In this document: piece by piece, positions 1 to 7,909 of the stretch | Layout of the letters: each line of letters starts with the position of its first letter | Numbering within the stretch: the first letter of the stretch is position 1 | Origin: Streptomyces marinisediminis | Lineage (GTDB): Bacteria; Actinomycetota; Actinomycetes; Streptomycetales; Streptomycetaceae | Assembly (NCBI RefSeq): GCF_026262575.1 | Contig: NZ_JAPKFL010000019.1 | Location: forward strand, 48,106 to 112,105 | Reading direction: 5' to 3' | DNA: 64,000 nucleotides | Made by a program: the position numbers and the translations under genes | Notes under the pieces: generated by a model | The model's database searches: none | Told to the model about the DNA's origin: nothing | Seen by the model: the letters and a program-made list of their open reading frames with translations, nothing else

Positions 1-360
1 GGTGCCCGGCCACCGCAGCACCCGTTGGGGAGGGGGAGGCGCCGGACCGCGGTCGTGGGGGTGGCGAGGCCCCGCACGCGGCATGCCGACGGCCGGTCCG
101 GGCCCGGTCCCGGGAGACCGCACGGGACCGGGCCCGGGCACTCCGGCGGCGGAATGCCGGCCCCCGTCCTGCTGTCTCATCACCAGGCTCCAGTGCAGCT
201 GCTCCAGGTGGAACACGCACGCCCGGCACGCTCGGACCTCGACGTCGATGCCGCGCGCGCTGATCGTGCCGATCGGCGCGACCTCCGTGCCGGTGCTGTC
301 GCAGCGGAAGCACGTCCCGGCCGCCCACTCGAACCGCTCCCACAGCGCGAGCGGCTTCAC
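1..360 (-). CDS. Small zinc-ribbon-like protein (runs off window edge)
   Basis: The GTG start at 360 overlaps the TGA stop of the preceding minus-strand gene (GTGA), so the two are probably translationally coupled. The first 60 residues look like a genuine protein: two Cys pairs (CFRC near residues 17-20 and CRAC near 45-48) could form a small zinc ribbon, followed by an amphipathic FHLEQLHW helix. After about residue 65 the translation becomes Gly/Pro rich with no in-frame stop before the window edge, so the 3' end is not visible. I do not recognise a named family. Similar short Cys-pair proteins are common beside XRE regulators in Streptomyces accessory regions, which is the only hint of function. 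Confidence 0.5.
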   Translation of the reverse strand, partial: MKPLALWERFEWAAGTCFRCDSTGTEVAPIGTISARGIDVEVRACRACVFHLEQLHWSLVMRQQDGGRHSAAGVPGPGPVRSPGTGPGPAVGMPRAGPRHPHDRGPAPPPPQRVLRWPGT

Positions 361-638
361 GGCCGCTCCCCGGCCTCGACGGGACGGAGGTCGGCGATGC
401 GCGGCGTCCACTCCCGGCCACCGCCGACAGGGCGCAGCCACGCCCGGGTGGGCGCCGCCGAGGCGGGGTAGGGCCAGTCCTGCACCTCGCCCCTCCGCCC
501 GGTGCGGGTGTCCAGGACGAGGGCCCCGGTGGTCAGCCAGTCGGGCAGCGGTGCGGGATCGGACGCACCGGCTTCCGTGCCGTGTCGGCCGGTGGTCGGC
601 GTGGTGGGCACCCAGTGGTGCGTGCCGCTGTTCGTCAT
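357..638 (-). CDS. Small hypothetical protein, 93 aa
   Basis: The ATG at 638 has a GGAGG-type RBS a few bases upstream, and the reading frame shows normal Streptomyces third-position G/C. The protein has a short polar N-terminus, then a compact segment (LVLDTRTGRRGEV, then WLRPVGGGREW) that reads like a small beta-barrel domain handling binding rather than catalysis. No catalytic motif or membrane segment is visible. The stop overlaps the start of the next gene. The gene is divergent from the XRE/TPR regulator at 1045, with about 400 bp between them. The family is recurrent in streptomycete mobile regions but has no known role that I can name. Confidence 0.55.
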   Translation of the reverse strand: MTNSGTHHWVPTTPTTGRHGTEAGASDPAPLPDWLTTGALVLDTRTGRRGEVQDWPYPASAAPTRAWLRPVGGGREWTPRIADLRPVEAGERP

Positions 639-947
639 CGGACCTCCAGCGATCCTCGGCCGTAGGTGGTGGCCCGCCCCGCGCGTGGGAGAGGGACGGG
701 CCACCTGGACCGCCCGGCGGCGAGGGGAGTCATACGGCATCGCCCCGGACGGTGCTCTGAAGTGGCGCATCGCGGGTTCTCCGGATGCCGCCACCGACCC
801 GAGGCGCTCGGCTGAGGGATGGCGTCACATCGCCTCCCGGCCCCGAGTTCCTTGGGCTGCGCGGTGAGGCTGCACAAGATCCGAGTCCCTGGCCGCCTCG
901 CACGACGGCAAGTAAGCCCTGACGGGGGCCGTTTCGCAGTGGACAGG

Positions 948-976
948 GTTAACGGACGCCCTCGTTGACCGTTAAC
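948..976. promoter_or_regulatory. Inverted repeat, probable operator of the XRE/TPR regulator
   Basis: GTTAACGG (948-955) and CCGTTAAC (969-976) form an 8-bp perfect inverted repeat with a 13-bp spacer, about 70 bp upstream of the regulator start. It is clearly AT-richer than its surroundings. The position in the divergent intergenic region (639-1044) fits autoregulation by the adjacent HTH protein. Apart from this repeat I see nothing else in that gap. Confidence 0.55.
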
Positions 977-1044
977 TCCCCACACGCGAAGCGGTCTTGC
1001 CATCATCATGCGGTGACCGGGCAACCACGGGCTGCGAGGGTGCG

Positions 1045-2241
1045 ATGAAGGCCAGGACGAAGCTGCAGGAAGCCAGACACGCACGTGGGTGGACTCAGGC
1101 GGACCTGATCGACGCGCTCACGGCCGCGGCGGAGCGGCTCGGGGTGGAGTCGCCGACACGTGCCAGTCTGAAGACTCTGGTCTCGATGTACGAGAACGGA
1201 CGGCGACCGGTCAGGCGTGATCATCGGCTGCTGTTCCGCGAGGCGTACCAGGCGACCGACGCCGAGCTCGGCTTCCCCTCCCACGTGGAGGAGACAGGGC
1301 CACGGGGCCCATCGTCCGCGCCTTCGCCGCGGAGCAAGCTGCCCGCCCCGGTCAGCACGGAGATGCTCGGCTACCTGGCGTCCGTCCTTCGGCAGCACGC
1401 CCAAGCCGAACCGCTGGTGGGCCCTCGGTTCCTGGTCGCGCCGGTGCGGAGCCAGATGCCCCTGATCGAGCAGATGTGCCAGGAGTCCCACGATCTGCTG
1501 CGCGCGGACGTGCTGCGGGTCGGCGCCCGGTACGCCGAGTTCCTCGGATGGCTGTACCAGGACACCGGCCGCACGGACGAGGCCGTGCGCTGGACCAGGA
1601 CGGCGATGGACTACGCACAGGAACTGGGCGATCCGATGCTCATCGCGTACATCCTCCAGCGGCGCGGCAACATCGCCACCGAGGCCGGCCACGCCGGGCA
1701 CGGTGCAGGTCTCGCCACCGCCGCACTACGACATGCCACCAGTCTCTCCCCCCGCGTGCATGCGGTCGTCCTACGGCAGCTCGCCACCAGCAAGGCACGC
1801 CTCGGAGAGCGGAGCGAGACCGCTCGCGCCATCGAACACGCCATGACGGCAACCGCCGCGGGAGACGATTCCGACCCCCTGGCCGGATACTGCTCGCCGG
1901 CGTACATCGAGATGGAAGGAGCCGACTGCGCCCTACACCTCGGCCGGCCGGACGAGGCCGTGCCGACCTTCCACAGGAGCCTGAGCCACTGGGCCGCCGT
2001 GCAGGAGCGGGACCGAGGACTGTGCCTCGCCCGCCTCGCCACAGCGAACGCCGTCCTGGAGGACGTGGAAGGCGCCTACGAGGCGGCACGGCAAGCCCTG
2101 GACATAGCGGAGCGGACGGGATCGGCACGCATCCGAGCCGAGCTGTCCCGCCTGCGGCAGCGCCTTGCACCATGGCGGAAGCTGGTGGAGATTTCAGAAC
2201 TGAACGGGGCGCTGGACAGGATGAACGGCGCCGACCTCTAG
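1045..2241 (+). CDS. XRE-family HTH regulator with TPR-like C-terminus
   Basis: A 398-residue protein. The N-terminus (about residues 3-75) is a helix-turn-helix of XRE type (WTQADLIDAL, then a recognition stretch ending SMYENGRRPV). The rest is all-helical with repeated A/L/Y spacing typical of TPR repeats (for example GWLYQDTGRTDEAVRW and YILQRRGNIATEAG). Such HTH-TPR proteins in Streptomyces are usually ligand- or peptide-responsive regulators. The ATG at 1045 is chosen because it has a GAGGG RBS and the XRE fold begins directly after it; an in-frame start at 997 would add 16 unalignable residues. The creatininase-family gene follows 17 bp downstream, so the two form an operon. The palindrome at 948-976 is the likely operator. 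Confidence 0.85.
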   Translation: MKARTKLQEARHARGWTQADLIDALTAAAERLGVESPTRASLKTLVSMYENGRRPVRRDHRLLFREAYQATDAELGFPSHVEETGPRGPSSAPSPRSKLPAPVSTEMLGYLASVLRQHAQAEPLVGPRFLVAPVRSQMPLIEQMCQESHDLLRADVLRVGARYAEFLGWLYQDTGRTDEAVRWTRTAMDYAQELGDPMLIAYILQRRGNIATEAGHAGHGAGLATAALRHATSLSPRVHAVVLRQLATSKARLGERSETARAIEHAMTATAAGDDSDPLAGYCSPAYIEMEGADCALHLGRPDEAVPTFHRSLSHWAAVQERDRGLCLARLATANAVLEDVEGAYEAARQALDIAERTGSARIRAELSRLRQRLAPWRKLVEISELNGALDRMNGADL

Positions 2242-2258
2242 CGAGCCGGAGGAGCCCC

Positions 2259-2969
2259 GTGAACCTGCTGCCGACAGCCACGAGCACCGACGTCCAGGAG
2301 CGGCGGCCCCGGGTCGCCGTGCTCCCGGTCGGCTCCTTCGAGCAGCACGGGCCCCACCTCCCCCTGATCACCGACACCGCCATCGCGGCCATCTACGGAC
2401 GGTGCATCGCGGACGCCTACCCGGTCCACCTGCTGCCGCCCATCACGATGGGGTGCAGCCACGAGCACGGCTCCTGGCCGGGCACGGTCAGCATCAGCGC
2501 CAGGACCCTCTACGCGGTGATCGACGACATCAGAGCCTCCCTGGGCCGATCCGGCATCCGGAAGCTGGTCATCGTCAACGGCCACGGAGGCAACTACGTC
2601 CTGTCGAACATCGTCCAGGAGGCGAACGTCGACGGGCCGCGCATGAGCCTCTTCCCCCTGAGCGGCGACGTGGACCGCGCCCGCAGCGACGCAGGTCTCG
2701 TCTCGGACAAGCACGGCGACATGCACGCGGGGGAGTACGAGACCTCCATCCTGCTGCACGCCGCCCCCGAGCTGGTGCGTCCTGGCTACGAGAAGGCCGA
2801 CCACGACGGCGGCGAACGCCGCTTCCTGCTCACCCTGGGCATGACCGAGTACACCGCATCGGGCGTCATCGGCTATCCCTCTCACGCCACGGCCGAGAAG
2901 GGCGAAGCCCTCCTCGGCAGCCTCACAAAGAGCTTCGCCGACCACCTCGCCGCCCTGGGCGAACACTGA
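2259..2969 (+). CDS. Creatininase-family amidohydrolase
   Basis: A 236-residue protein of the creatininase/creatinine amidohydrolase family, which includes creatininase and MftE-type peptidases. Metal-binding signatures are present in order: SFEQHGPHLPL near residues 27-37, then SHEHG near 67, then NGHGGN near 106-111, then the glutamate of GEYETS near 160. The complete metal set suggests an active two-metal amidohydrolase. The substrate cannot be read from sequence. The GTG start at 2259 is preceded by a strong AGGAG RBS; the open frame extends far upstream only because it lies over the regulator gene. It is in an operon with the XRE/TPR gene, which probably controls it. Confidence 0.85.
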   Translation: MNLLPTATSTDVQERRPRVAVLPVGSFEQHGPHLPLITDTAIAAIYGRCIADAYPVHLLPPITMGCSHEHGSWPGTVSISARTLYAVIDDIRASLGRSGIRKLVIVNGHGGNYVLSNIVQEANVDGPRMSLFPLSGDVDRARSDAGLVSDKHGDMHAGEYETSILLHAAPELVRPGYEKADHDGGERRFLLTLGMTEYTASGVIGYPSHATAEKGEALLGSLTKSFADHLAALGEH

Positions 2970-2976
2970 CCGAGCG

Positions 2977-3306
2977 GTGAGCCCACCACCTCACAGGCGC
3001 GAGGTGCGGCTGCGCGACACCACGCTTTACACGTCGATGTTCCGCTACGACGACCACCTGCTGGTCAACCTGCACATCTGGGGCCAGCCGGCCAGCGCCA
3101 ACCCCCTGCTCCACCTCCGAAGAGTCGACGCCTCCGGGTGGTTCGACAACTACGCTCAGAGCTTCGACGCCGTCTGGGCCGGTGCCCGGCCCTGGACGCC
3201 CGACCAGAGGGGATGGCCGCCCATGGGCAGGACTGAGTACTACCACGACCCCGACGCCGCCAAGGCGAACACCCTCATCCCCGCCAGCAACCTGCTCGTC
3301 GTTTAA
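2977..3306 (+). pseudogene. Remnant: C-terminus of DUF5919-type HTH protein joined to N-terminus of a NUDIX hydrolase
   Basis: The first 80 residues (RLRDTTLYTSMFRYDDHLLV, then VWAGARPW) match my memory of the C-terminal DUF5919 domain of XRE-family regulators, but there is no HTH upstream. From about 3222 the same frame continues with MGRTEYYHDPDAAK, which looks like the N-terminus of a NUDIX hydrolase, and stops at LLVV before the Nudix box. Both halves are therefore truncated. In intact loci an HTH-DUF5919 gene followed by a NUDIX gene is common, so this is probably a decayed two-gene unit cut at about 3306. It could still be expressed as a 109-residue protein, but I would not predict activity. 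Confidence 0.6.
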
Positions 3307-3427
3307 ATGCCGCCACCCCGACTTCGTATCAGCAGGTCAGGGCCGGTTTCCCTTCGGGGAGACTGGCCCTGATCGCGTTGTGTCTGGGTGCCTGGGTGTC
3401 AACTGGGTGTGATCTTGAAACGGGGTG

Positions 3428-3890
3428 TCACCGCTCGGTGGCACGCTCCTGCAACAGCCGGTCGAGCACCGGCACCGGTGAGCGGGGGACGAGGGCCAGA
3501 CGGTCGTCCAGGGACGCGTGCCAGACCTCGGTGAGCTGTTCCATGAGCAGCGTGCGCATGGAGTCCGTCATGTGTGGGCGTACCGGGCGCCGACTGATCC
3601 GTCCTCGTGCCCCATCCGTTCGCCCATGGGCACCCTGGGGGTGCCCAGCTCCTCCATGAGCGTGCGTGCCCGTGGCGCAGCCCGTGCCGGGTCAGCCGGT
3701 CCTTGATGGGCACCCAGCACGCCTCGGCCCGTCCGGAGGCGCCACGGCCACGCACGGGGACGCCGGGGAAGGGCCCGCCGGTCACCGGCACGGGGTGAGC
3801 CTCGGCCGGTGCCTTCTTCGGGTACCAGCCGGTGGCCGCCGGGGTGAAGATCCACGTGGCGTGCCCGGACCGGCGCCAGTGCGCGGCTTC
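3428..3890 (-). pseudogene. Tyrosine recombinase (integrase) remnant, frameshifted
   Basis: C-terminal part of a phage/ICE-type tyrosine integrase, spread over at least two minus-strand frames. One frame carries RHGLRHGHA, the HGLRH motif with the catalytic Arg and His. The next carries LMEELGTPRV, then ERMGHEDGSV and ARYAHT, the GH motif and the region of the tyrosine. The end TEVWHASLDDRLAL runs to the stop at 3428. At least one frameshift lies just after the HGLRH motif near 3660-3670, and the N-terminal SAM-like and core domains are missing. It marks an old integration event at the edge of the defence island. Confidence 0.7.
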
Positions 3891-4045
3891 CCGAGCCGGG
3901 CCGGTCTGCCGGACGAAGCCGACCTCCGCGATGGCCTTCTCCACCCGCGTGCGCGTCCCTTCCCTCACGGCCTCCGGCCGTTGCGCACGTTGGACACCGT
4001 GCCGGTGGACACCCCGGCGAGCGCGGCCACCCCCGGAGGGTAGGC
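3890..4045 (-). pseudogene. LacI-family regulator fragment, frameshifted
   Basis: Reading the minus strand, one frame gives VAALAGVSTGTVSNV, the typical LacI helix-turn-helix with its hinge start. The adjacent frame continues RPEAVREGTRTRVEKAIAE and GFVRQ, the usual continuation of the LacI DNA-binding domain. The frame changes between them near 3980. No ligand-binding domain follows; instead the sequence passes directly into the integrase fragment. It is a mosaic of gene debris rather than a working regulator. Confidence 0.6.
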
Positions 4046-4188
4046 CCCGGCTGCTAGGCCCCGGCCGCCGAAGGGGCACAGGGGCCGGGCCCCGGGTCAG
4101 CCGGCCGACGCTATGGCCGGGCGGTCCAGCCTCGTGCGCCTGGGCGACCGCCGCGGCTTCGACGTGGTCGCGTACGGGAGGTGAGGAG

Positions 4189-4359
4189 ATGGGCACGGGT
4201 ATCGAGTGGCTGGACACTGCCCAGGTGCGAGGTGGGGCGGTGACGCTCCTGGCCGGTGTGGGCGGCGTGGTGTGGCGGGCTGTAGGTCACACCGATTCGC
4301 GTAATGCCGCTTGGGGGCGTGCATGGAACAGGGCGCGGAGGGGCCGATCACGTCGCTGA
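4189..4359 (+). CDS. Possible small membrane-associated protein, 56 aa (doubtful)
   Basis: The ATG at 4189 sits behind a good GGAGG/GAGGAG ribosome-binding stretch. The translation has one short hydrophobic segment (AVTLLAGVGGVVW) and an Arg-rich tail. There is no recognisable family, and it lies among gene remnants, so it may be a leftover of a mobile-element gene or not a gene at all. Confidence 0.25.
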   Translation: MGTGIEWLDTAQVRGGAVTLLAGVGGVVWRAVGHTDSRNAAWGRAWNRARRGRSRR

Positions 4360-4604
4360 CGACTCCCGGCGAGAGGGCGCAGGCGGGTGGGCACTGGCCT
4401 CTGTCGGCGGCCCCGTCTCCCCGGCAGAGCGCCGCCGAGTGGAGGAACGAGGGCGCCGCGTGGCTGGTCGCCGGGCCGCATGGTGACGGACTGGCGGTCG
4501 TCCGGATCGTGTGCGGGCGGGTCCTCGCCGGTGGTCTCGCCGAGGACCGCCGCGTCGGCCGTCAGGTGCTTGTCGGGGTCGAGGTAGCTGTGGAAGGGCG
4601 ACAC
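4287..4604 (-). other. Possibly coding stretch, decayed
   Basis: From the GTG at 4604 (VSPFHSYLDPDKHL) the first 50 codons on the minus strand have very strong third-position G/C, as a real Streptomyces gene would. After about codon 60 the bias moves to the neighbouring frame, which carries on to 4097. This is compatible with a frameshifted gene, but neither part resembles a family I know. Confidence 0.25.
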
Positions 4605-4620
4605 GCTGTGGCCGGATCTC

Positions 4621-4827
4621 GTGGAGGCGGTGGAAGCCGGTGATCGGGCGCGCGCGGTCCGGGCACTGGCGGCTGCATATGCCGCAGCGCGGGGGACCGA
4701 ACCCGCTTACAAGCTGTGCGAGGTCAACCTCTCAGCTCAGTACGAGTCGTCGCCGATGTCCCTCGGCGCGATGGGCGAGTTCCTGAGTGACTACGAGACG
4801 TGGCTGCTGTCACCCAAGGTCGAGTGA
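4621..4827 (+). CDS. Short hypothetical protein or gene fragment, 68 aa
   Basis: The GTG at 4621 opens a well-biased frame giving an acidic helical protein (AVEAGDRARAVRALAAAYA, ending with YETWLLSPKVE). The frame is open back to a stop at 4585, with plausible coding sequence before the GTG, so it may be the 3' end of a truncated gene. It ends 134 bp before the JetA start. No domain is recognised. It may be an accessory leader of the Wadjet operon, but I have no evidence for that. Confidence 0.4.
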   Translation: MEAVEAGDRARAVRALAAAYAAARGTEPAYKLCEVNLSAQYESSPMSLGAMGEFLSDYETWLLSPKVE

Positions 4828-4961
4828 CCGGCGAAAGCCCACTCGTCTCCCTCGATGTCGTAGTGGGTCACCGTTGTCACACGGCGTTGCCCCCGCACAG
4901 CCCGGGAGTATTTGTGGCAACACCCCGACGGAGGCCGAATACACCGCATAACCTCGCGGGC

Positions 4962-6587
4962 ATGGAAGTACCCGCACCTGGCGCGTCACCGGACGCCGGC
5001 GACGGCGGGGCGCGCAGGCGGCTGGACGCGTACGCCTACCTCAGTGCGCCCGAGCGGCTGGAGCACGTCGCGATCATGCGGGTCTTCTGCGGGACCCTGC
5101 TGGCGGACCTGGCCGTCCCGGACGTCGTGGCGAAGCTGCGCGAGGCTGGTGGCCCTGGTGCGGGGCTCGACGCCGACACTCTCACGGGCCGGCTGGAGAA
5201 GCTGGTGCAGTGGGGGAACCTGTTGCGCAGCAGCCACACGGTGAAGGCGACCAGCATCAGCGAGTACCAGCGGTCCCGCTCGCGCTACCAGTTGTCGAAG
5301 CTGGGCGAGCGCATCCAGCGGGACGCCGACGGGGTCCTGGCTGAGGCCGACGCCGCCCGCGAGGTGAGCAACGAACTGCTGGCACTGGTCGAGCGCGGGC
5401 TCCGGGAGCTGGCCGAGCTGGTGACCGCGCCCGGTGGCATCGAACCGCAGGACGGGCTGGAGCGGGTCAGCACACTGTTCGTGCAGTTCACCGAGTTCGC
5501 GGACTCCGTCCGGGACTTCTACGCCTACCTCGGCCAGGTGCTGGCCCGGTACGACCTGGACAGCGCCGAGTACCAGGGCTTCAAGGAGCTGCTCCTCGAC
5601 TACGTCGAGGCGATCACGGAGGACGTGGCGTTCCGCGCACCTCGTATCTCGGGGGCGCTGGACACCCTGTGGCCGCACCTTCCGGGCCTGCTGGCCCGGC
5701 TGGACGCCCACGCGCAGGGCCTCACCGGGCTGTCACCACAGGGTGACGGCCGCCCGGAGACGCGGATCCAGCGCAGCCGTGGGCGCGAACTGGCGGACTG
5801 GGAGGGCCTGCGCGGCTGGTTCAGCGACACCGACGGCCACGGCAGCCAGGTCGACCAGCTGCGGGACGCCACCCTGCGAGCGTTGCAGTCGCTGCTCGCC
5901 AACGCCAAGCGGATGCTGAGGTCGGCCACCGGGGAGATGTCCCGGCGCAGGGATCTGCTGCGGCTGGCCCGATGGTTCGACGAAGCGGCACCGCAGGATG
6001 CGCACGACATCGCTGTCGCCGCCTTCGGGCTGTACGGCGCCCGTCACCTGGGCATACCCCCGGCCACCGACGAGGTGGTGCCCGCTGCCACGAGCTGGTG
6101 GACCGGCCCGGTCGTCGAGGTGCCGGTGGCCCTGCGCGAAAGGGGCAGCCGCGCCCCGCGGGGCCGGACGTCCTCGGCGGAGGACCACTCCGCGCAGAAG
6201 CAGCGGCTGCGGGAGGCCGCCCGTCAGCGGGCCGCGGACCGGGCAGCGGCGGCGGACGAACTGCGCAGCGCCTCGGGCCGGTTCACCGAGGTGCGTCTCA
6301 CCTCGGCGGCGCTCGGACTGCTCCTGGAGCTGCTGGCCACCGCACTCGGGAACGCTCAGCTCCGGCGTCGCGCCGGCCCGGTCGGGGAGCGGGCGACGGG
6401 ATTCGACCTCGACGCGGCGCACAGCGAGGACGCCGAGCTGGGCATCCGGCTCACCGTGCGGCGCACCGCGGGGACGTGGTGCGTCCTGCACTCGGCCGAC
6501 GGCGATCTGCTGCTGGAGGATCTGGAGCTCGACATCGGCCGCATTTCCGCCACGGCCGACGGCGAAGCCGAGGTGAGCGTGTCATGA
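4962..6587 (+). CDS. jetA: Wadjet plasmid-restriction protein JetA (DUF2397/TIGR02677 type)
   Basis: A 541-residue protein of the TIGR02677/DUF2397 family, the kleisin-like (MukF-related) subunit of the Wadjet SMC complex. This complex recognises and cleaves small circular DNA such as plasmids. The family N-terminus is clear (RLDAYAYLSAPERLEHVAIM), followed by winged-helix-like segments (LVQWGNLLRSSHTVKATSI), a long helical middle, and a C-terminal winged-helix-like domain. The frame is open upstream to a GTG at 4800. I choose ATG 4962 because the conserved domain begins 18 residues later, although its RBS is weak; GTG 4914 with a GGGAG upstream is the alternative. The stop overlaps the jetB start (ATGA). 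Confidence 0.88.
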   Translation: MEVPAPGASPDAGDGGARRRLDAYAYLSAPERLEHVAIMRVFCGTLLADLAVPDVVAKLREAGGPGAGLDADTLTGRLEKLVQWGNLLRSSHTVKATSISEYQRSRSRYQLSKLGERIQRDADGVLAEADAAREVSNELLALVERGLRELAELVTAPGGIEPQDGLERVSTLFVQFTEFADSVRDFYAYLGQVLARYDLDSAEYQGFKELLLDYVEAITEDVAFRAPRISGALDTLWPHLPGLLARLDAHAQGLTGLSPQGDGRPETRIQRSRGRELADWEGLRGWFSDTDGHGSQVDQLRDATLRALQSLLANAKRMLRSATGEMSRRRDLLRLARWFDEAAPQDAHDIAVAAFGLYGARHLGIPPATDEVVPAATSWWTGPVVEVPVALRERGSRAPRGRTSSAEDHSAQKQRLREAARQRAADRAAAADELRSASGRFTEVRLTSAALGLLLELLATALGNAQLRRRAGPVGERATGFDLDAAHSEDAELGIRLTVRRTAGTWCVLHSADGDLLLEDLELDIGRISATADGEAEVSVS

Positions 6588-7909
6588 CCCTCCCCTCGGC
6601 ACACGACGTCGCTCTGGCCGCCGAGCGCCGCAGCGCCGCCCGGCTGCTGCTCGCCCACCCGCTGGTCACGTCGGACGGTCCCCACGCCGACCTCTTCCCG
6701 CTGATCCGCAGGCATGCCGACTGGCTGGGCAAGCGTTTCCAGCAGGTGCTCGGTTACCGTCTGCTGGTGGACAGCTCCTACGCCCGGCTGTTCAAGGCCG
6801 GCCTGGGGGCGGGCGCGGGACACCGGCTGGAGCGCTCCACCGGCACCCCTTTCACCCCTCACACGTACGCCTGCCTGACGCTGGCCCTGTCCGTGCTGGT
6901 GACCGCCCCCGAGCAGATGCTGCTGTCACAGCTGGTGGCCGACGTCAGGGCCGCTGCGGCAGACGCGGGCATCGAGCTGGAGGAGACGGGCCGGGCGGCC
7001 GGGAAGCGGACCTTGGTCGCGGCGCTGCGTCAGCTGGTCCAGTGGGGCGTCCTCATCGAGATCGAGGGCCATGTGGCCGCGCTTGTGCAGGAAGCGGGCG
7101 GAGAAGCCCTGATCACGGTCGATCGGGAGCTGGCCCGCGTCGTCGTCGCCGGGCCGCTCTCCCCATCACGCGACGGAGCCGATCTGGTCCGGCGGGCAGC
7201 GGACCCGGGGTTCGGCGGGCCGCGCACCTATGTGCGCCGGATGCTCGTCGAGACACCCGTCGTCCACCTCGACGAACTGACCGACGCCGAACGCGACTGG
7301 CTGCGCACCCGGCAGCGCCGGGAGGCCCAGGCGTTCTCCGAACTCCTCGGCCTGGAGATGGAGATCCGCGCCGAGGGAGTGGCGCTGGTGGACCCCGAGG
7401 ACGAGCTGACGGATCTGCACCTGCCGGGCACCGGGACCGTCGCGCAGGCCGCGCTGCTGGTGGTGGAGCGGCTGGTGGAGCGGCTTCGGCCGCAGGAGCC
7501 CGGACATCCGGCGACCGGAGGGACGCTCGTCATCGGAGTGGCTGTCCCGGACGGCCTGGTGGATGAGCTGCTGGCCGAGCTGATCGCCGAGTACGGGCGG
7601 CGCAGCAACTGGCAGCGCGGCTACCTGGAGGACATTCCCGCCCTGCGGGATGCCGTGCTGGACCTGCTGGTCCGCATGCGGCTGATGGCCCGCGCCGGCC
7701 GGCTGCGCGCCGAGGGCGAAGGGCTGCCGGAGGGGTACGCCGAAGAGGCACCGGAAGGGCGCACGGTGACCGATGTCCGCGGGGCGCGGCCCGACGGCGA
7801 CGGCTGGGTGCTGCTGGCAGCGGCGGCACGCTACGCCACCCACGTCACCGTGCGCCCGGCCACCGCAACCGGCAAGGGTGCCGATATCCAGGAGGAGTTG
7901 CCGCTATGA
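6584..7909 (+). CDS. jetB: Wadjet protein JetB (DUF2398/TIGR02678 type)
   Basis: A 441-residue protein of the TIGR02678/DUF2398 family, the MukE-like (KITE) subunit that binds the JetA kleisin and the SMC heads. It starts at an ATG overlapping the jetA stop by 4 nt and ends overlapping the jetC start by 4 nt, so stoichiometric translation by coupling is likely. Family-type segments are FPLIRRHADWLGKRFQQVLG near residues 39-58, a winged-helix stretch with LVQWGVLIEIEG near 150, and a C-terminal helical domain with LVRMRLMARAG. No catalytic motif is expected. Length is normal for the family. Confidence 0.88.
   Translation: MTLPSAHDVALAAERRSAARLLLAHPLVTSDGPHADLFPLIRRHADWLGKRFQQVLGYRLLVDSSYARLFKAGLGAGAGHRLERSTGTPFTPHTYACLTLALSVLVTAPEQMLLSQLVADVRAAAADAGIELEETGRAAGKRTLVAALRQLVQWGVLIEIEGHVAALVQEAGGEALITVDRELARVVVAGPLSPSRDGADLVRRAADPGFGGPRTYVRRMLVETPVVHLDELTDAERDWLRTRQRREAQAFSELLGLEMEIRAEGVALVDPEDELTDLHLPGTGTVAQAALLVVERLVERLRPQEPGHPATGGTLVIGVAVPDGLVDELLAELIAEYGRRSNWQRGYLEDIPALRDAVLDLLVRMRLMARAGRLRAEGEGLPEGYAEEAPEGRTVTDVRGARPDGDGWVLLAAAARYATHVTVRPATATGKGADIQEELPL

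Noticed and set aside
2..760. 252-codon plus-strand frame at the left edge
   Set aside because: It lies antisense to two better-supported small genes with coupled starts, and its Arg/Pro/Ser-rich composition is typical of shadow frames.
3306..3430. Search for an attachment-site duplication around the integrase remnant
   Set aside because: No convincing direct repeat pair could be found by eye within the window; comparison with an empty site would be needed.
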